DNA of 64,000 bases, taken from Burkholderiales bacterium Ga0077543. GTDB lineage: Bacteria; Pseudomonadota; Gammaproteobacteria; Burkholderiales; Burkholderiaceae_C. Below the pieces are notes generated by a model. That model searched no databases. It saw only the letters and a program-made list of their open reading frames with translations, and was not told the origin of the DNA. Below are positions 9,134 to 17,389 of the stretch, one piece after another. The first letter of the stretch is position 1. The number at the start of each line of letters is the position of its first letter. The stretch is taken from assembly GCA_001464055.1 (NCBI GenBank), contig LNET01000072.1, forward strand, positions 56,196 through 120,195. The letters are read 5' to 3'. The position numbers were made by a program, and so were the translations under genes.

Positions 9134-9949
9134 TCAGTGGCGCAGCGGCGAGCCTGTGGCGATGGGGCCGATCACTTCGACGGGTTCATGCACGGTCACG
9201 GTATGCGGGGTTTCGATGACGACGCCGCCGACATCGTCGATGTCGGCCTGTGCGTCGCGCCAGTGGCCCATGCCTGAACGGGTGGCATTGAAACCGCTGT
9301 TCATGCCGGCTTCGTGGCGGCTGTCGGCGTGGAAGAAGGAGTCCTGCAGATAGGCCGAGTCCTGCCACAGCGTGCTGAATTCGCGGCGCCTGCCGACAGC
9401 CGTGCCGGCCGGGTCGTTCAGGCGATAAGCGGCCGCGGCGGCTTGCGGGCCGCGCGCAGCGCTGGCAGCCTGGGGCACCAGCAGCTGCAGTTCGGGAATG
9501 GAAGGCAGGTGATCGGCGGGGCAGCGCAGATAGCGCACGCGGCAGGCGGCCAGCACCGACTGCTTGATCTGGCCACTGCGGCGCGAAGGGCTGCGGTCGT
9601 TGTCCAGGTCGATGGCTGCGAGTACGCGGCCGTTGGCGCTGCAAACAGCAAAGCTGACATGGGTGCCGCCCAGCAGTTCGTACCAGTAGCGCACCTGGTT
9701 AGGGTCGACGGGTTGGCAGAAGCGCACCAGGGGCAGCTTGGCCAGCACGATGTGGTGCGGCAGCGCCTCGCGCAACTGCCGGTAGGCGCGGCGTTCCTCG
9801 GTGCTGAAGACCGGTCGGGCAGACAGTGCCCATTCGGTGGGCAGCGCCCGCTGGTGCGGCTTGCGCTGGTTCATGCGCCACAGGATGGCTGCGCCCAGGA
9901 AGAGGGCGGCCGACAGGGTGGCGAGAATCCAGGGTAGGGTGAGTTGCAT
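9134..9949 (-). CDS. DUF2726 domain-containing protein
   Basis: 271-residue protein with one N-terminal membrane anchor (about residues 7-25). A DUF2726-like domain follows at about 45-160 (FSTEERRAYRQLREALP, then a stretch with VSFAVCSANGRVLAAIDLDND). DUF2726 is thought to resemble restriction-endonuclease/topoisomerase-associated folds, but its role is unknown. The C-terminal 100 residues are low in recognisable features, with several His and Asp residues. It is transcribed away from rplM. The family call is from pattern memory; no function is proposed. Confidence 0.7.
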   Translation of the reverse strand: MQLTLPWILATLSAALFLGAAILWRMNQRKPHQRALPTEWALSARPVFSTEERRAYRQLREALPHHIVLAKLPLVRFCQPVDPNQVRYWYELLGGTHVSFAVCSANGRVLAAIDLDNDRSPSRRSGQIKQSVLAACRVRYLRCPADHLPSIPELQLLVPQAASAARGPQAAAAAYRLNDPAGTAVGRRREFSTLWQDSAYLQDSFFHADSRHEAGMNSGFNATRSGMGHWRDAQADIDDVGGVVIETPHTVTVHEPVEVIGPIATGSPLRH

Positions 9950-10354
9950 CGGGGGGGCCTGAACTAGGCAGGTCCGCTAACTGGACAAGTGTGCCGGGCT
10001 GAACGACAACGATCACCTCGACTTTGGCGTCGACGTTGTTAACAATTGTTACGAGTCTAGCGATCCACGTGTCTGGCGCCATCCCATGTTTGGGTGCGAG
10101 CTTGCGCCGATCCGTGCGTTCTTGCACTGTCCCGGCAGCCTTTGCCAAGCCCGTGGTGGGCGGCTATACTCGCGGGCTTTCCTGACGTCGGCCGGGAAAG
10201 ACTTTACGCAGTGAGTTGTGCCCCGAGAGGCTGCCCTGCCCGCGAGAGTCGAAGGATTCAGGAGCGGACAGTACAAGCGGCGCCGAGGTGACCAGCATTC
10301 TGCGATTTTTGCCGACAACAACGCGCGGCCTGCCCGCGCACCCAGAAAGACTCC
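9950..10354. other. 405-bp divergent intergenic region upstream of rplM
   Basis: Contains the rplM promoter (listed separately) and a leader of about 180 bases. No gene is supported. The first part (9950-10080) is AT-richer and presumably carries the promoter of the divergent DUF2726 gene. Confidence 0.6.
10142..10169 (+). promoter_or_regulatory. Sigma70-type promoter for rplM-rpsI
   Basis: TTGCCA (10142-10147), a 16-base spacer and TATACT (10164-10169) make a near-consensus housekeeping promoter. Transcription would start near 10176, leaving a leader of about 180 bases before rplM. That length would accommodate the autogenous control known for L13 in E. coli, although no such element was identified here. 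Confidence 0.65.
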
Positions 10355-10783
10355 ATGAAGACCTTCAGTGCCAAGCCGGCCGAAGTGACGCATGAATGGT
10401 TTGTGATTGACGCCACCGACAAGGTGCTCGGACGTGTTGCCAGCGAAGTGGCACTCCGTTTGCGCGGCAAGCACAAGGCCATTTACACGCCTCACGTCGA
10501 CACCGGCGATTTCATCGTCATCGTCAACGCAGAAAAGATCCGTGTCACCGGCGCCAAAGCCACCGACAAGATCTATTACCGACATTCCGGCTACCCGGGC
10601 GGCATCTACGCCACCGCGTTCAAGGACATGCAGGCCAAGCACCCAGGCCGTGCCATCGAGAAGGCTGTCAAGGGCATGCTGCCCAAAGGCCCGCTGGGTT
10701 ACGCCATGGTCAAGAAGCTGAAGGTTTATGCGGGTCCCACCCACCCGCACACCGCCCAGCAGCCCAAGCCGCTCGAGATCTGA
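10355..10783 (+). CDS. rplM: 50S ribosomal protein L13
   Basis: 142 residues, the standard length for bacterial L13, an early-assembling large-subunit protein that binds 23S rRNA. Recognisable stretches are [16 protein letters not shown], the [15 protein letters not shown] segment, [10 protein letters not shown], and the C-terminal [15 protein letters not shown]. The start codon follows an AGAAAGA purine run. rpsI follows after 10 bases, the conserved two-gene operon. Confidence 0.98.
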   Translation: MKTFSAKPAEVTHEWFVIDATDKVLGRVASEVALRLRGKHKAIYTPHVDTGDFIVIVNAEKIRVTGAKATDKIYYRHSGYPGGIYATAFKDMQAKHPGRAIEKAVKGMLPKGPLGYAMVKKLKVYAGPTHPHTAQQPKPLEI

Positions 10784-10793
10784 GGACGACGCG

Positions 10794-11186
10794 ATGATCG
10801 GTCAATACAACTACGGCACCGGCCGCCGCAAATCCAGCGTCGCCCGGGTCTTCATCAAGAAGGGCGAAGGCAAGATCGTCATCAACGGCAAGACCGTTGA
10901 CGACTATTTTGGTCGCCAGACCTCGATCATGATCGTCAAGCAGCCCCTGCTGCTGACGGGCAATGAACTGGCCTTCGACATCAAGATCAACGTGCATGGC
11001 GGTGGCGAAAGCGGCCAGGCCGGTGCAGTGCGCCACGGCATCACCCGCGCGCTGATCGACTACGACGCGGCGCTCAAGCCCGACCTGAGCCACGCCGGCT
11101 TCGTGACACGCGATGCGCGTGAAGTCGAACGGAAAAAGGTCGGTCTGCACGGCGCCCGGCGCCGGAAGCAGTTCAGCAAGCGCTGA
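10794..11186 (+). CDS. rpsI: 30S ribosomal protein S9
   Basis: 130 residues, standard S9 length. It begins [20 protein letters not shown] and ends in the basic tail [10 protein letters not shown], whose terminal arginine reaches the P-site tRNA in known structures. The [19 protein letters not shown] core is typical of the family. The ATG at 10794 is preceded by GAGGA. It is cotranscribed with rplM and ends just before a clear terminator. Confidence 0.98.
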   Translation: MIGQYNYGTGRRKSSVARVFIKKGEGKIVINGKTVDDYFGRQTSIMIVKQPLLLTGNELAFDIKINVHGGGESGQAGAVRHGITRALIDYDAALKPDLSHAGFVTRDAREVERKKVGLHGARRRKQFSKR

Positions 11187-11209
11187 TCTTCAGGATCGGC
11201 TTTCCGAAG

Positions 11210-11232
11210 AGGCAGCCCCCGGGCTGCCTTTT
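11210..11232 (+). terminator. Rho-independent terminator after rpsI
   Basis: A 9-bp perfect stem AGGCAGCCC / GGGCTGCCT with a 2-base CC loop, followed by a short T run. It lies 24 bases past the rpsI stop and isolates the ribosomal operon from erpA. Confidence 0.85.
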
Positions 11233-11340
11233 GCATGGGAAGGCCATGGCGAAACACCCCCCTGGCGTTGGGGTGGCGCATGCAGTGCAAACACCGCGGC
11301 GGCGTAACATCGCGGCTGTCCCGCCCAAGAAGGAAATCTC

Positions 11341-11715
11341 ATGAATGCTGTTGCCGAAAACCTGCCAGTGACCGTCGACGAAATGCCGGCCCCCCTGATC
11401 TTCACCGACAGCGCCGCCGACAAGGTCAAGCAGCTCGTCGACGAAGAAGGCAACCCCGACCTGAAGCTCCGCGTCTTCGTCCAAGGCGGTGGCTGCTCGG
11501 GTTTCCAGTACGGCTTCACGTTCGATGAAGTCGTTAACGAAGACGATACGCAGATGGCCAAGAATGGCGTCACCCTGCTGATCGACGCCATGAGCCTGCA
11601 GTATCTGGGCGGCGCCGAGATCGACTACAAGGAAGACCTGCAGGGCGCCCAGTTCGTCATCAAGAACCCGAATGCCACGACCACCTGTGGTTGCGGCTCG
11701 TCGTTCTCCGCCTGA
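11341..11715 (+). CDS. erpA: Iron-sulfur cluster insertion protein ErpA
   Basis: 124-residue A-type carrier that passes [4Fe-4S] or [2Fe-2S] clusters to apoproteins. The three conserved cysteines are visible: [11 protein letters not shown] in the middle and TTCGCGSSF near the C-terminus. The N-terminus ([16 protein letters not shown]) is the extended form seen in betaproteobacterial ErpA. AAGGA lies just upstream of the ATG. It is convergent with anmK, whose stop lies 45 bases downstream. Confidence 0.95.
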   Translation: MNAVAENLPVTVDEMPAPLIFTDSAADKVKQLVDEEGNPDLKLRVFVQGGGCSGFQYGFTFDEVVNEDDTQMAKNGVTLLIDAMSLQYLGGAEIDYKEDLQGAQFVIKNPNATTTCGCGSSFSA

Positions 11716-11760
11716 TCTTGCGTTGGGACCGGGCCGCGGACAACCGCGGTCCGATCGGCC

Positions 11761-12900
11761 TCAACCCGCCAGATAGATCGCACCCAGCAGGCGCGGCCCT
11801 TTCGCACCAGTGACCGCGGGCAGATTGCCCGGCTGGCGCGAAAGAAGGCTTTGTGCCAGCCAGGCGAAGGCCAAGGCCTCGACCCGGTCGGGCGAAACAC
11901 CGGCAGTAGCGCTGCTGGCAACATCGACCCCGGTCCCCAGCAGTTCCCGCAGGCGGCTTTCCATGTAGGTGTTGTAAGCGCCTCCGCCACACACCAGCAG
12001 CTGCCGCACCGTCGGCATGTGTCGCTTCAGCGCCTGCACCGCCGTGACGGCCGTGAGCTCCGTCAGGGTTGCGGCCACGTCTTCGTCGCGCCAGGCGCCG
12101 CTGTCGGCCTGGCCCAGCCAGCGCATCACCCAGCCTTCATCGAACAGGTCGCGGCCTGTGCTCTTGGGCGGTGGCAGCGCGTAGAAGGGATCGCTCAGAG
12201 CCCTGGCCAACAGGGCAGCTTGAACCTGGCCACGCGCGGCAATGGCGCCACCTGCGTCGTAAGCCAGCCCCAGCCGCCACTGGCACCATTGGTCGATCAG
12301 GACATTGCCAGGGCCGCAGTCGAAGCCGGTGGCGTTGCCGCAGGCGGGCAAGAGGCTGAGGTTGGCTATGCCGCCCAGGTTCAGCACGGCCCGGTCCTGC
12401 GTGGCACTGCCGAAGCGCGCTGCGTGGAACGCCGGCACCAGTGGCGCACCCTGGCCGCCGGCGGCGACGTCACGGCTGCGCAGGTCGCACACCACGTCGA
12501 TGCCAGTCAATTCGGCCAGCAAGGCACCGTTCAGCAATTGGCAGGTGTAGCCGGTGTCGTCGTGGGCCTGGGGTTGATGCCGGACCGTCTGCCCATGCGC
12601 ACCCAGAGCCCGCACCTGCCCTGCGGTCATGCCCGCCATTTCGCAGACTTCCCGCGTCGCCTGGGCATAGACCCGCGAAAGCGCATTGGCGGCCAGTGCG
12701 GCGCGGTGCAGTTCGTCGGGTCCGCTGCGGTTCAGAGCGAGAAGCTCGGCACGCAGGCGAGGTTCAAAAGCCACATGGCTGAACGCCAGATCGTGGCTGG
12801 ATTCGTCGGCCAGCACGGCGTCGACGCCGTCCAGCGATGTGCCGGACATCAAGCCGACATAGAAGGCGGCGGCAGGCGCGACGTCCGGGGTTCCAGGCAC
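11761..12900 (-). CDS. anmK: Anhydro-N-acetylmuramic acid kinase
   Basis: 379-residue cytosolic kinase that converts recycled 1,6-anhydro-MurNAc to MurNAc-6-phosphate in peptidoglycan recycling. The N-terminal signature YVGLMSGTSLDGVDAVL is diagnostic. Other family stretches are ALGAHGQTVRHQP, LNLGGIANLS, FDCGPGNVLID and CGGGAYNTYM, all matching the ASKHA/actin-like ATPase fold. It sits 26 bases downstream of an M23 endopeptidase gene on the same strand, a functional pairing in cell-wall turnover. Confidence 0.96.
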   Translation of the reverse strand: MPGTPDVAPAAAFYVGLMSGTSLDGVDAVLADESSHDLAFSHVAFEPRLRAELLALNRSGPDELHRAALAANALSRVYAQATREVCEMAGMTAGQVRALGAHGQTVRHQPQAHDDTGYTCQLLNGALLAELTGIDVVCDLRSRDVAAGGQGAPLVPAFHAARFGSATQDRAVLNLGGIANLSLLPACGNATGFDCGPGNVLIDQWCQWRLGLAYDAGGAIAARGQVQAALLARALSDPFYALPPPKSTGRDLFDEGWVMRWLGQADSGAWRDEDVAATLTELTAVTAVQALKRHMPTVRQLLVCGGGAYNTYMESRLRELLGTGVDVASSATAGVSPDRVEALAFAWLAQSLLSRQPGNLPAVTGAKGPRLLGAIYLAG

Positions 12901-12926
12901 AGACGACAGCGTTGCAGGCGCCCGGT

Positions 12927-14306
12927 CTACTCGACCCGGGTTGCGGGCGCAGCGGCAACCGTGGCCGCAAGCTCGAGCTTGGCCCGCACGGTCTGCACGG
13001 TCTGCATGAAGCGCTGCCGGGACACATCGTCCAGAACTGCGGTTTCACCGGCCTGCGCCACCAGCGCCGGATCCTGATGCTCGCCATCGACGAGGAATTC
13101 GAAATGCAGGTGCGGTCCGGTGCTCCAGCCCGTCGATCCCACGGCCCCGATGCGGTGCCCCTGCTCGATGCGCTGACCCTTGGTGACGTCGATGCGGCTC
13201 AGGTGCGCATACAGCGTTTCGCGATTGCCTGCATGGCGAACCTGGACGACGTTGCCGTAGCCGTTCTGCCAGCCTGCAAATTCCACGACGCCGTCGCCCA
13301 CGGTACGCACCGGGGTGCCGGTCGGGGCGGCGTAGTCGACACCGAGGTGCTTGCGCCAGGCGTTCTGTATCGGGTGGAACCGGTTGGCAAAACCCGAGGT
13401 GATGCGAGAAAACTCGACCGGGTTGGCCAGGAAGCTGCGGTTGCGGCTTTGGCCGTCCAGGCCGAAGTAGCCGCCGCGGCCGTCGGCTGGCGTGAACCAC
13501 ACGGCGTGATGGGCGCGTCCGCCCGTGACGAACTCTGCTGCCAGCACTCGCCCGGCGCCTTCGTTCCAGGACACCAGTTCGCCATCGGCCGTCAGGGCTT
13601 CGTAAACGATGTTGAAGCTGTCACCCCGGCGCAGGTCTCGCTGGAAGTCGATGTCGCCTGCAAAGATGTCGGCCAACTGGGCCGCCACGGCGTCAGGAAC
13701 CTGCGCTTTGTCGGTGGCGGCAAACAAGGACGAACGGATCACGCCCCCCGCCATCACCGGCTGCGTGACGTAGGCCACGGTGCGGATCTGGGCGACCCAC
13801 TGCCCTTCGATCTGCGTGATTTCCAGACGCTTGAAATGGCTGCGGGCTTCTTCGGCTCGGTCAGACGGGTAGCGCACTGTCAGCTTGACCAGACTGCCGT
13901 CGTCAAGAAGTTCGGCCTGCACCGTTTTGCCGCCGCGGCCGGTCAGGGCCATGCGCGCAACCGGGTCGTTGCGAAGGTAGTGGGCGGCACGCGTGTCGAC
14001 GACGCCCAGTCGGGCCAGCAGGCTGTCGGCGGTGTCGGTCTGGCGGGTGATGTCGCCCCGGCGAAGGACGAGTCCTTGCGCACCCAGTGCTTCGGTCTGG
14101 CTGCCGATGTCGAGCGGCTCGACGACCTGGGTCACGACGCGCTGCGGCAATTCGCTGGCGTCGGGGGCCAACGGGGAAATGGCCACGGCAGTGATGGCAA
14201 AACCGCCCATCAGGACCACGGCACCGCCGACAACGCTCAGGCGGTGGCGTCTTGCCAGTTCGGACAGCCGCGCCAGCGCAGGCTTGAGAGTCGTTTCAAG
14301 GCTCAC
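12927..14306 (-). CDS. M23 family peptidoglycan DD-metalloendopeptidase (MepM-like)
   Basis: 459-residue inner-membrane-anchored, periplasm-facing hydrolase that cuts peptide crosslinks. After a short cytoplasmic arginine-rich start comes a membrane segment (VVGGAVVLMGGFAITAVAI), an OapA/LysM-like mid-region, and a C-terminal LytM/M23 domain. The zinc ligands are in KHLGVDYAAPTGTP (His and Asp), YAHLSRID and PHLHFEF. Start choice is uncertain: the GTG at 14306 is taken because an upstream GTG (14393) would add 29 residues unlike the family. It is transcribed divergently from tyrS and precedes anmK. Confidence 0.9.
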   Translation of the reverse strand: MSLETTLKPALARLSELARRHRLSVVGGAVVLMGGFAITAVAISPLAPDASELPQRVVTQVVEPLDIGSQTEALGAQGLVLRRGDITRQTDTADSLLARLGVVDTRAAHYLRNDPVARMALTGRGGKTVQAELLDDGSLVKLTVRYPSDRAEEARSHFKRLEITQIEGQWVAQIRTVAYVTQPVMAGGVIRSSLFAATDKAQVPDAVAAQLADIFAGDIDFQRDLRRGDSFNIVYEALTADGELVSWNEGAGRVLAAEFVTGGRAHHAVWFTPADGRGGYFGLDGQSRNRSFLANPVEFSRITSGFANRFHPIQNAWRKHLGVDYAAPTGTPVRTVGDGVVEFAGWQNGYGNVVQVRHAGNRETLYAHLSRIDVTKGQRIEQGHRIGAVGSTGWSTGPHLHFEFLVDGEHQDPALVAQAGETAVLDDVSRQRFMQTVQTVRAKLELAATVAAAPATRVE

Positions 14307-14486
14307 AGGAGTCGGCGGGCACAGGAACCGCTTGGATGCAACGGCGCCCCGGAGGGCCCCGCCTAGAATCAGGGACCGCGGGTGTTCAAGCACCAGAAGG
14401 CGCGATCACCCCGCGAATTAGGGGCTGAGTATAGCCATGCCATTTTCCCCGGCTACCGGGAAACCACGCTCATTGACGACTTTCCC

Positions 14487-15773
14487 ATGACTTTGCCCGA
14501 TTCCGCGTCAGCAGCCGCCGTGTCCAGCGTGACCGATGTCACCGAGCCGGGTGCCCCCGCCCCGCCCCTGAGCGATCGTGTGCGCGAGGCCCTGGCGGTG
14601 TCGCTGCGTGGCTGCGAAGAATTGCTGCCCGAGGCCGATTGGGTTCGGAAATTGCAGCGATCTGAGGCCAAACAGCAGCCTTTGCGCATCAAATTGGGTT
14701 TGGACCCCACGGCGCCCGACATCCACATCGGCCACACGGTGGTCCTGAACAAGATGCGCCAGTTGCAGGATCTGGGGCACACCGTGGTGTTCCTGATCGG
14801 CGACTTCACCTCGATGATCGGCGACCCGTCGGGTCGCAATGCCACGCGCCCGCCGCTGACGCGCGAGCAGATCACGGCCAACGCCCAGACCTACTACGCC
14901 CAGGCCAGCCTGGTGCTGGACCCGGCACGCACCGAGATTCGCTACAACAGCGAGTGGAGCGACCCGCTGGGCACCCGCGGGCTGATCCAGCTGGCGGCCA
15001 AGTACACGCTGGCCCGCCTGCTGGAGCGCGACGACTTCACCAAGCGCTTCAAGGCCGGCACCCCGATCAGCATCCATGAATTGCTGTACCCGCTGATGCA
15101 GGGCTACGACTCGGTGGCCTTGAAGTCAGACCTCGAACTCGGCGGCACCGACCAGAAATTCAATCTGCTGGTGGGCCGCGCGCTGCAGCAGGAATACGGG
15201 CAGGAGCCGCAGTGCGTGCTGACCATGCCACTGCTGGAAGGCCTGGACGGCGTCGAGAAGATGTCGAAGAGCAAGAACAACTACATCGGCATCACCGAGC
15301 CCGCGAACAGCATGTTCGCGAAGGTGCTGAGCATCAACGACGTGCAGATGTGGAAGTGGTTCACCCTGCTCAGCTTCAGGCCGGAAAGCGAGATTGCGGC
15401 GCTCAGGCGCGAAGTCGAGGCCGGCCGCAACCCGAAGGACGCCAAGGTGCAGCTGGCGCACGAGATCACGGCCCGCTTCCATGGTGCCGCAGCAGCCGCC
15501 GCAGCGGCGGAAGACTTCCAGCGCCGCGCTGCCGGGGGCGTGCCCGACGAAGTGGCCGAATGCAGCCTGAGCGGCGGGCCGCTGGCCATCGGCGCGCTGC
15601 TCAAGCAGGCCGGCCTGGTGCCGTCCACCAGTGAAGCCCTGCGCCTGGTCGAGCAGGGCGGCGTCCGCATCGACGGCACCGTCGTCAGCGACAAGGCGCT
15701 GAAGGTGGCGCCCGGCACCTTCGTCGTGCAGGTGGGCAAGCGCAAGTTCGCGCGCGTCACGCTGGCCGGCTGA
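14487..15773 (+). CDS. tyrS: Tyrosyl-tRNA synthetase
   Basis: 428-residue class I aminoacyl-tRNA synthetase that charges tRNA-Tyr. The HIGH-type motif is in DIHIGHTVVLNKM and the second signature is KMSKSKNNYIG, the KMSKS form found in the TyrZ-like branch. A C-terminal S4 RNA-binding domain (about residues 360-428) ends VGKRKFARVTL. The ATG at 14487 is preferred over an in-frame ATG-like start 35 codons upstream, which overlaps the divergent promoter region. dtd begins 4 bases after its stop. Confidence 0.95.
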   Translation: MTLPDSASAAAVSSVTDVTEPGAPAPPLSDRVREALAVSLRGCEELLPEADWVRKLQRSEAKQQPLRIKLGLDPTAPDIHIGHTVVLNKMRQLQDLGHTVVFLIGDFTSMIGDPSGRNATRPPLTREQITANAQTYYAQASLVLDPARTEIRYNSEWSDPLGTRGLIQLAAKYTLARLLERDDFTKRFKAGTPISIHELLYPLMQGYDSVALKSDLELGGTDQKFNLLVGRALQQEYGQEPQCVLTMPLLEGLDGVEKMSKSKNNYIGITEPANSMFAKVLSINDVQMWKWFTLLSFRPESEIAALRREVEAGRNPKDAKVQLAHEITARFHGAAAAAAAAEDFQRRAAGGVPDEVAECSLSGGPLAIGALLKQAGLVPSTSEALRLVEQGGVRIDGTVVSDKALKVAPGTFVVQVGKRKFARVTLAG

Positions 15774-15777
15774 CGAA

Positions 15778-16227
15778 GTGCTGGGCTTGCTGCAGCGCGT
15801 GAGCGAAGCGCGTGTGGTCGTCGACGGCCAGACCGTCGGCGCCATCGGTGCGGGGCTGCTGGTGTTCGTCTGCGCAGAACCGGCGGATACGCCACAGCAT
15901 GCCTGCAGGCTGGTCGACAAGCTGCTGAAGCTGCGCATCTTCAGCGACGAGGCCGGCAAGATGAACCGCAGCCTGCAGGACACGGGCGGGGGCCTGCTCA
16001 TCGTCAGCCAGTTCACGCTGGCGGCAGACGCCAGCAGCGGCAACCGGCCCAGCTTCACTGGCGCTGCGCCTGCGGCGCTGGGGCGCGAACTCTACGAGGC
16101 CGTGCTCGCCGAGGCCCGCAAACGGCACACGCCGGCTGGACGGGTCCAGGCCGGCGTGTTCGGGGCCGACATGCAGGTCAGCCTGGTGAATTCGGGACCG
16201 GTGACGATCCCGCTTCACATCGTCTAG
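15778..16227 (+). CDS. dtd: D-aminoacyl-tRNA deacylase
   Basis: 149 residues, full family length. It hydrolyses D-aminoacyl-tRNAs, especially D-Tyr-tRNA, and so proofreads the product of the gene just upstream (tyrS). The two active-site motifs are present: SQFTLAAD and NSGPVTIPL, the latter carrying the cross-subunit Gly-cisPro. The start is GTG at 15778, four bases after the tyrS stop, which suggests coupled translation. Confidence 0.96.
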   Translation: MLGLLQRVSEARVVVDGQTVGAIGAGLLVFVCAEPADTPQHACRLVDKLLKLRIFSDEAGKMNRSLQDTGGGLLIVSQFTLAADASSGNRPSFTGAAPAALGRELYEAVLAEARKRHTPAGRVQAGVFGADMQVSLVNSGPVTIPLHIV

Positions 16228-16235
16228 CAGCGTCC

Positions 16236-17204
16236 TCAGTCGGCGTACTGGCCGGCGGCCTTGATGGCCGGGCCCCATTTGGCGATTTCAGCCTCGACGA
16301 ACTTCTTGTGCTCGGCGCCGCTCAGACGGTTGTCGGTGACGACCACCGCGCCCAGCGCTTCCTGGCGCTTGATGAACTCAGGGTCTTTCAAGGCGGCACG
16401 CATGGCGGTATTGATCTGGTCGACGATGGCCTTGGGCGTGCCCTTCGGCGCGTACATGCCGTGCCAGATGGACACATTGAAGCCCTTCAGGCCCGATTCG
16501 TCCAGTGTCGGCAGCTTGGACAAAGCCGGGGTCGTCAGGCGCTTGGTGGTGGTCACCGCAAAGGCTTTCACCTTGCCGGCCTCGATCTGGCCGGTGGTGT
16601 TGGTGGTCTGGTCGCACATGATGTCGACCTGGCCGCCCAGCAGGTCAGTCATGGCCGGTGCCGTGCCCTTGTAAGGCACGGTGGTCATGTCGATCTTCAG
16701 GGCTTGCTGGAACAGCAGGCCGCACAGGTGCGAGGCAGCACCCAGGCCGGCGTTGGCGAGGTTGATCTTGCCCTTGTTGGCTTCCAGCCACTTCACCAGC
16801 TCGGCGTAATTGTTGGCAGGCAGGGTGCTGCGGCCGATCAGCGTCATCGGCACTTCGTTGACCATGCCGATGTATTCGAAGTCGTTCAGCGTGTCGTAGG
16901 GCATCTTGCGGTACAGCGCCGGCGACGTGGCCATGCCGATGTGATGCAGCAGCAGGGTGTAGCCGTCGGGTGCGGCCTTGGCGACCTTGGCCGCGCCCAG
17001 GGTGCCACCGGCACCGCCGACGTTTTCGATGATCACGGTCTGGTTGTTCAGCCCCTTGGCCAGCACCACGGCCAGGTCACGGGCCACCTTGTCGGTGGGG
17101 CCTCCAGCCGCGAACGGCACGACGATGGTGATGGGCTTGTCCGGGTAGGCGGCAGCAGCACCGGCCAGGCCGGCAAGGGTCAGCGCGATCAATGTCTTTT
17201 TCAT
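16236..17204 (-). CDS. Bug/TctC-family periplasmic solute-binding protein
   Basis: 322-residue secreted binding protein of the tripartite tricarboxylate transporter type, a family greatly expanded in Burkholderiales. It has a signal peptide (MKKTLIALTLAGLAGAAAA), then YPDKPITIVVPFAAGGPTD and VIIENVGGAGGTLGA, the ligand-carboxylate-binding loops of the family. The ATG at 17204 has GGAG 8 bases upstream and is chosen over one 6 codons earlier. No TctA/TctB membrane genes are nearby, so it is an orphan; the ligand is probably a carboxylate. Confidence 0.92.
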   Translation of the reverse strand: MKKTLIALTLAGLAGAAAAYPDKPITIVVPFAAGGPTDKVARDLAVVLAKGLNNQTVIIENVGGAGGTLGAAKVAKAAPDGYTLLLHHIGMATSPALYRKMPYDTLNDFEYIGMVNEVPMTLIGRSTLPANNYAELVKWLEANKGKINLANAGLGAASHLCGLLFQQALKIDMTTVPYKGTAPAMTDLLGGQVDIMCDQTTNTTGQIEAGKVKAFAVTTTKRLTTPALSKLPTLDESGLKGFNVSIWHGMYAPKGTPKAIVDQINTAMRAALKDPEFIKRQEALGAVVVTDNRLSGAEHKKFVEAEIAKWGPAIKAAGQYAD

Positions 17205-17389
17205 CAGTTCGTCTCCAGACACGTTAGGGGGTGGGAACAGGGCGTGATGGTAGAGACGCCGGGCTGCCCGTCGAGGTGGGAACTACGTAATCCGCAACCC
17301 GCATGAGGGTGTCGGGTGCGCAACTGCCACGCTGCAGCGCGGGGCTAGGATGCATCGATACGCTTCGTGCGTGAAACGGGAGCACTGAC

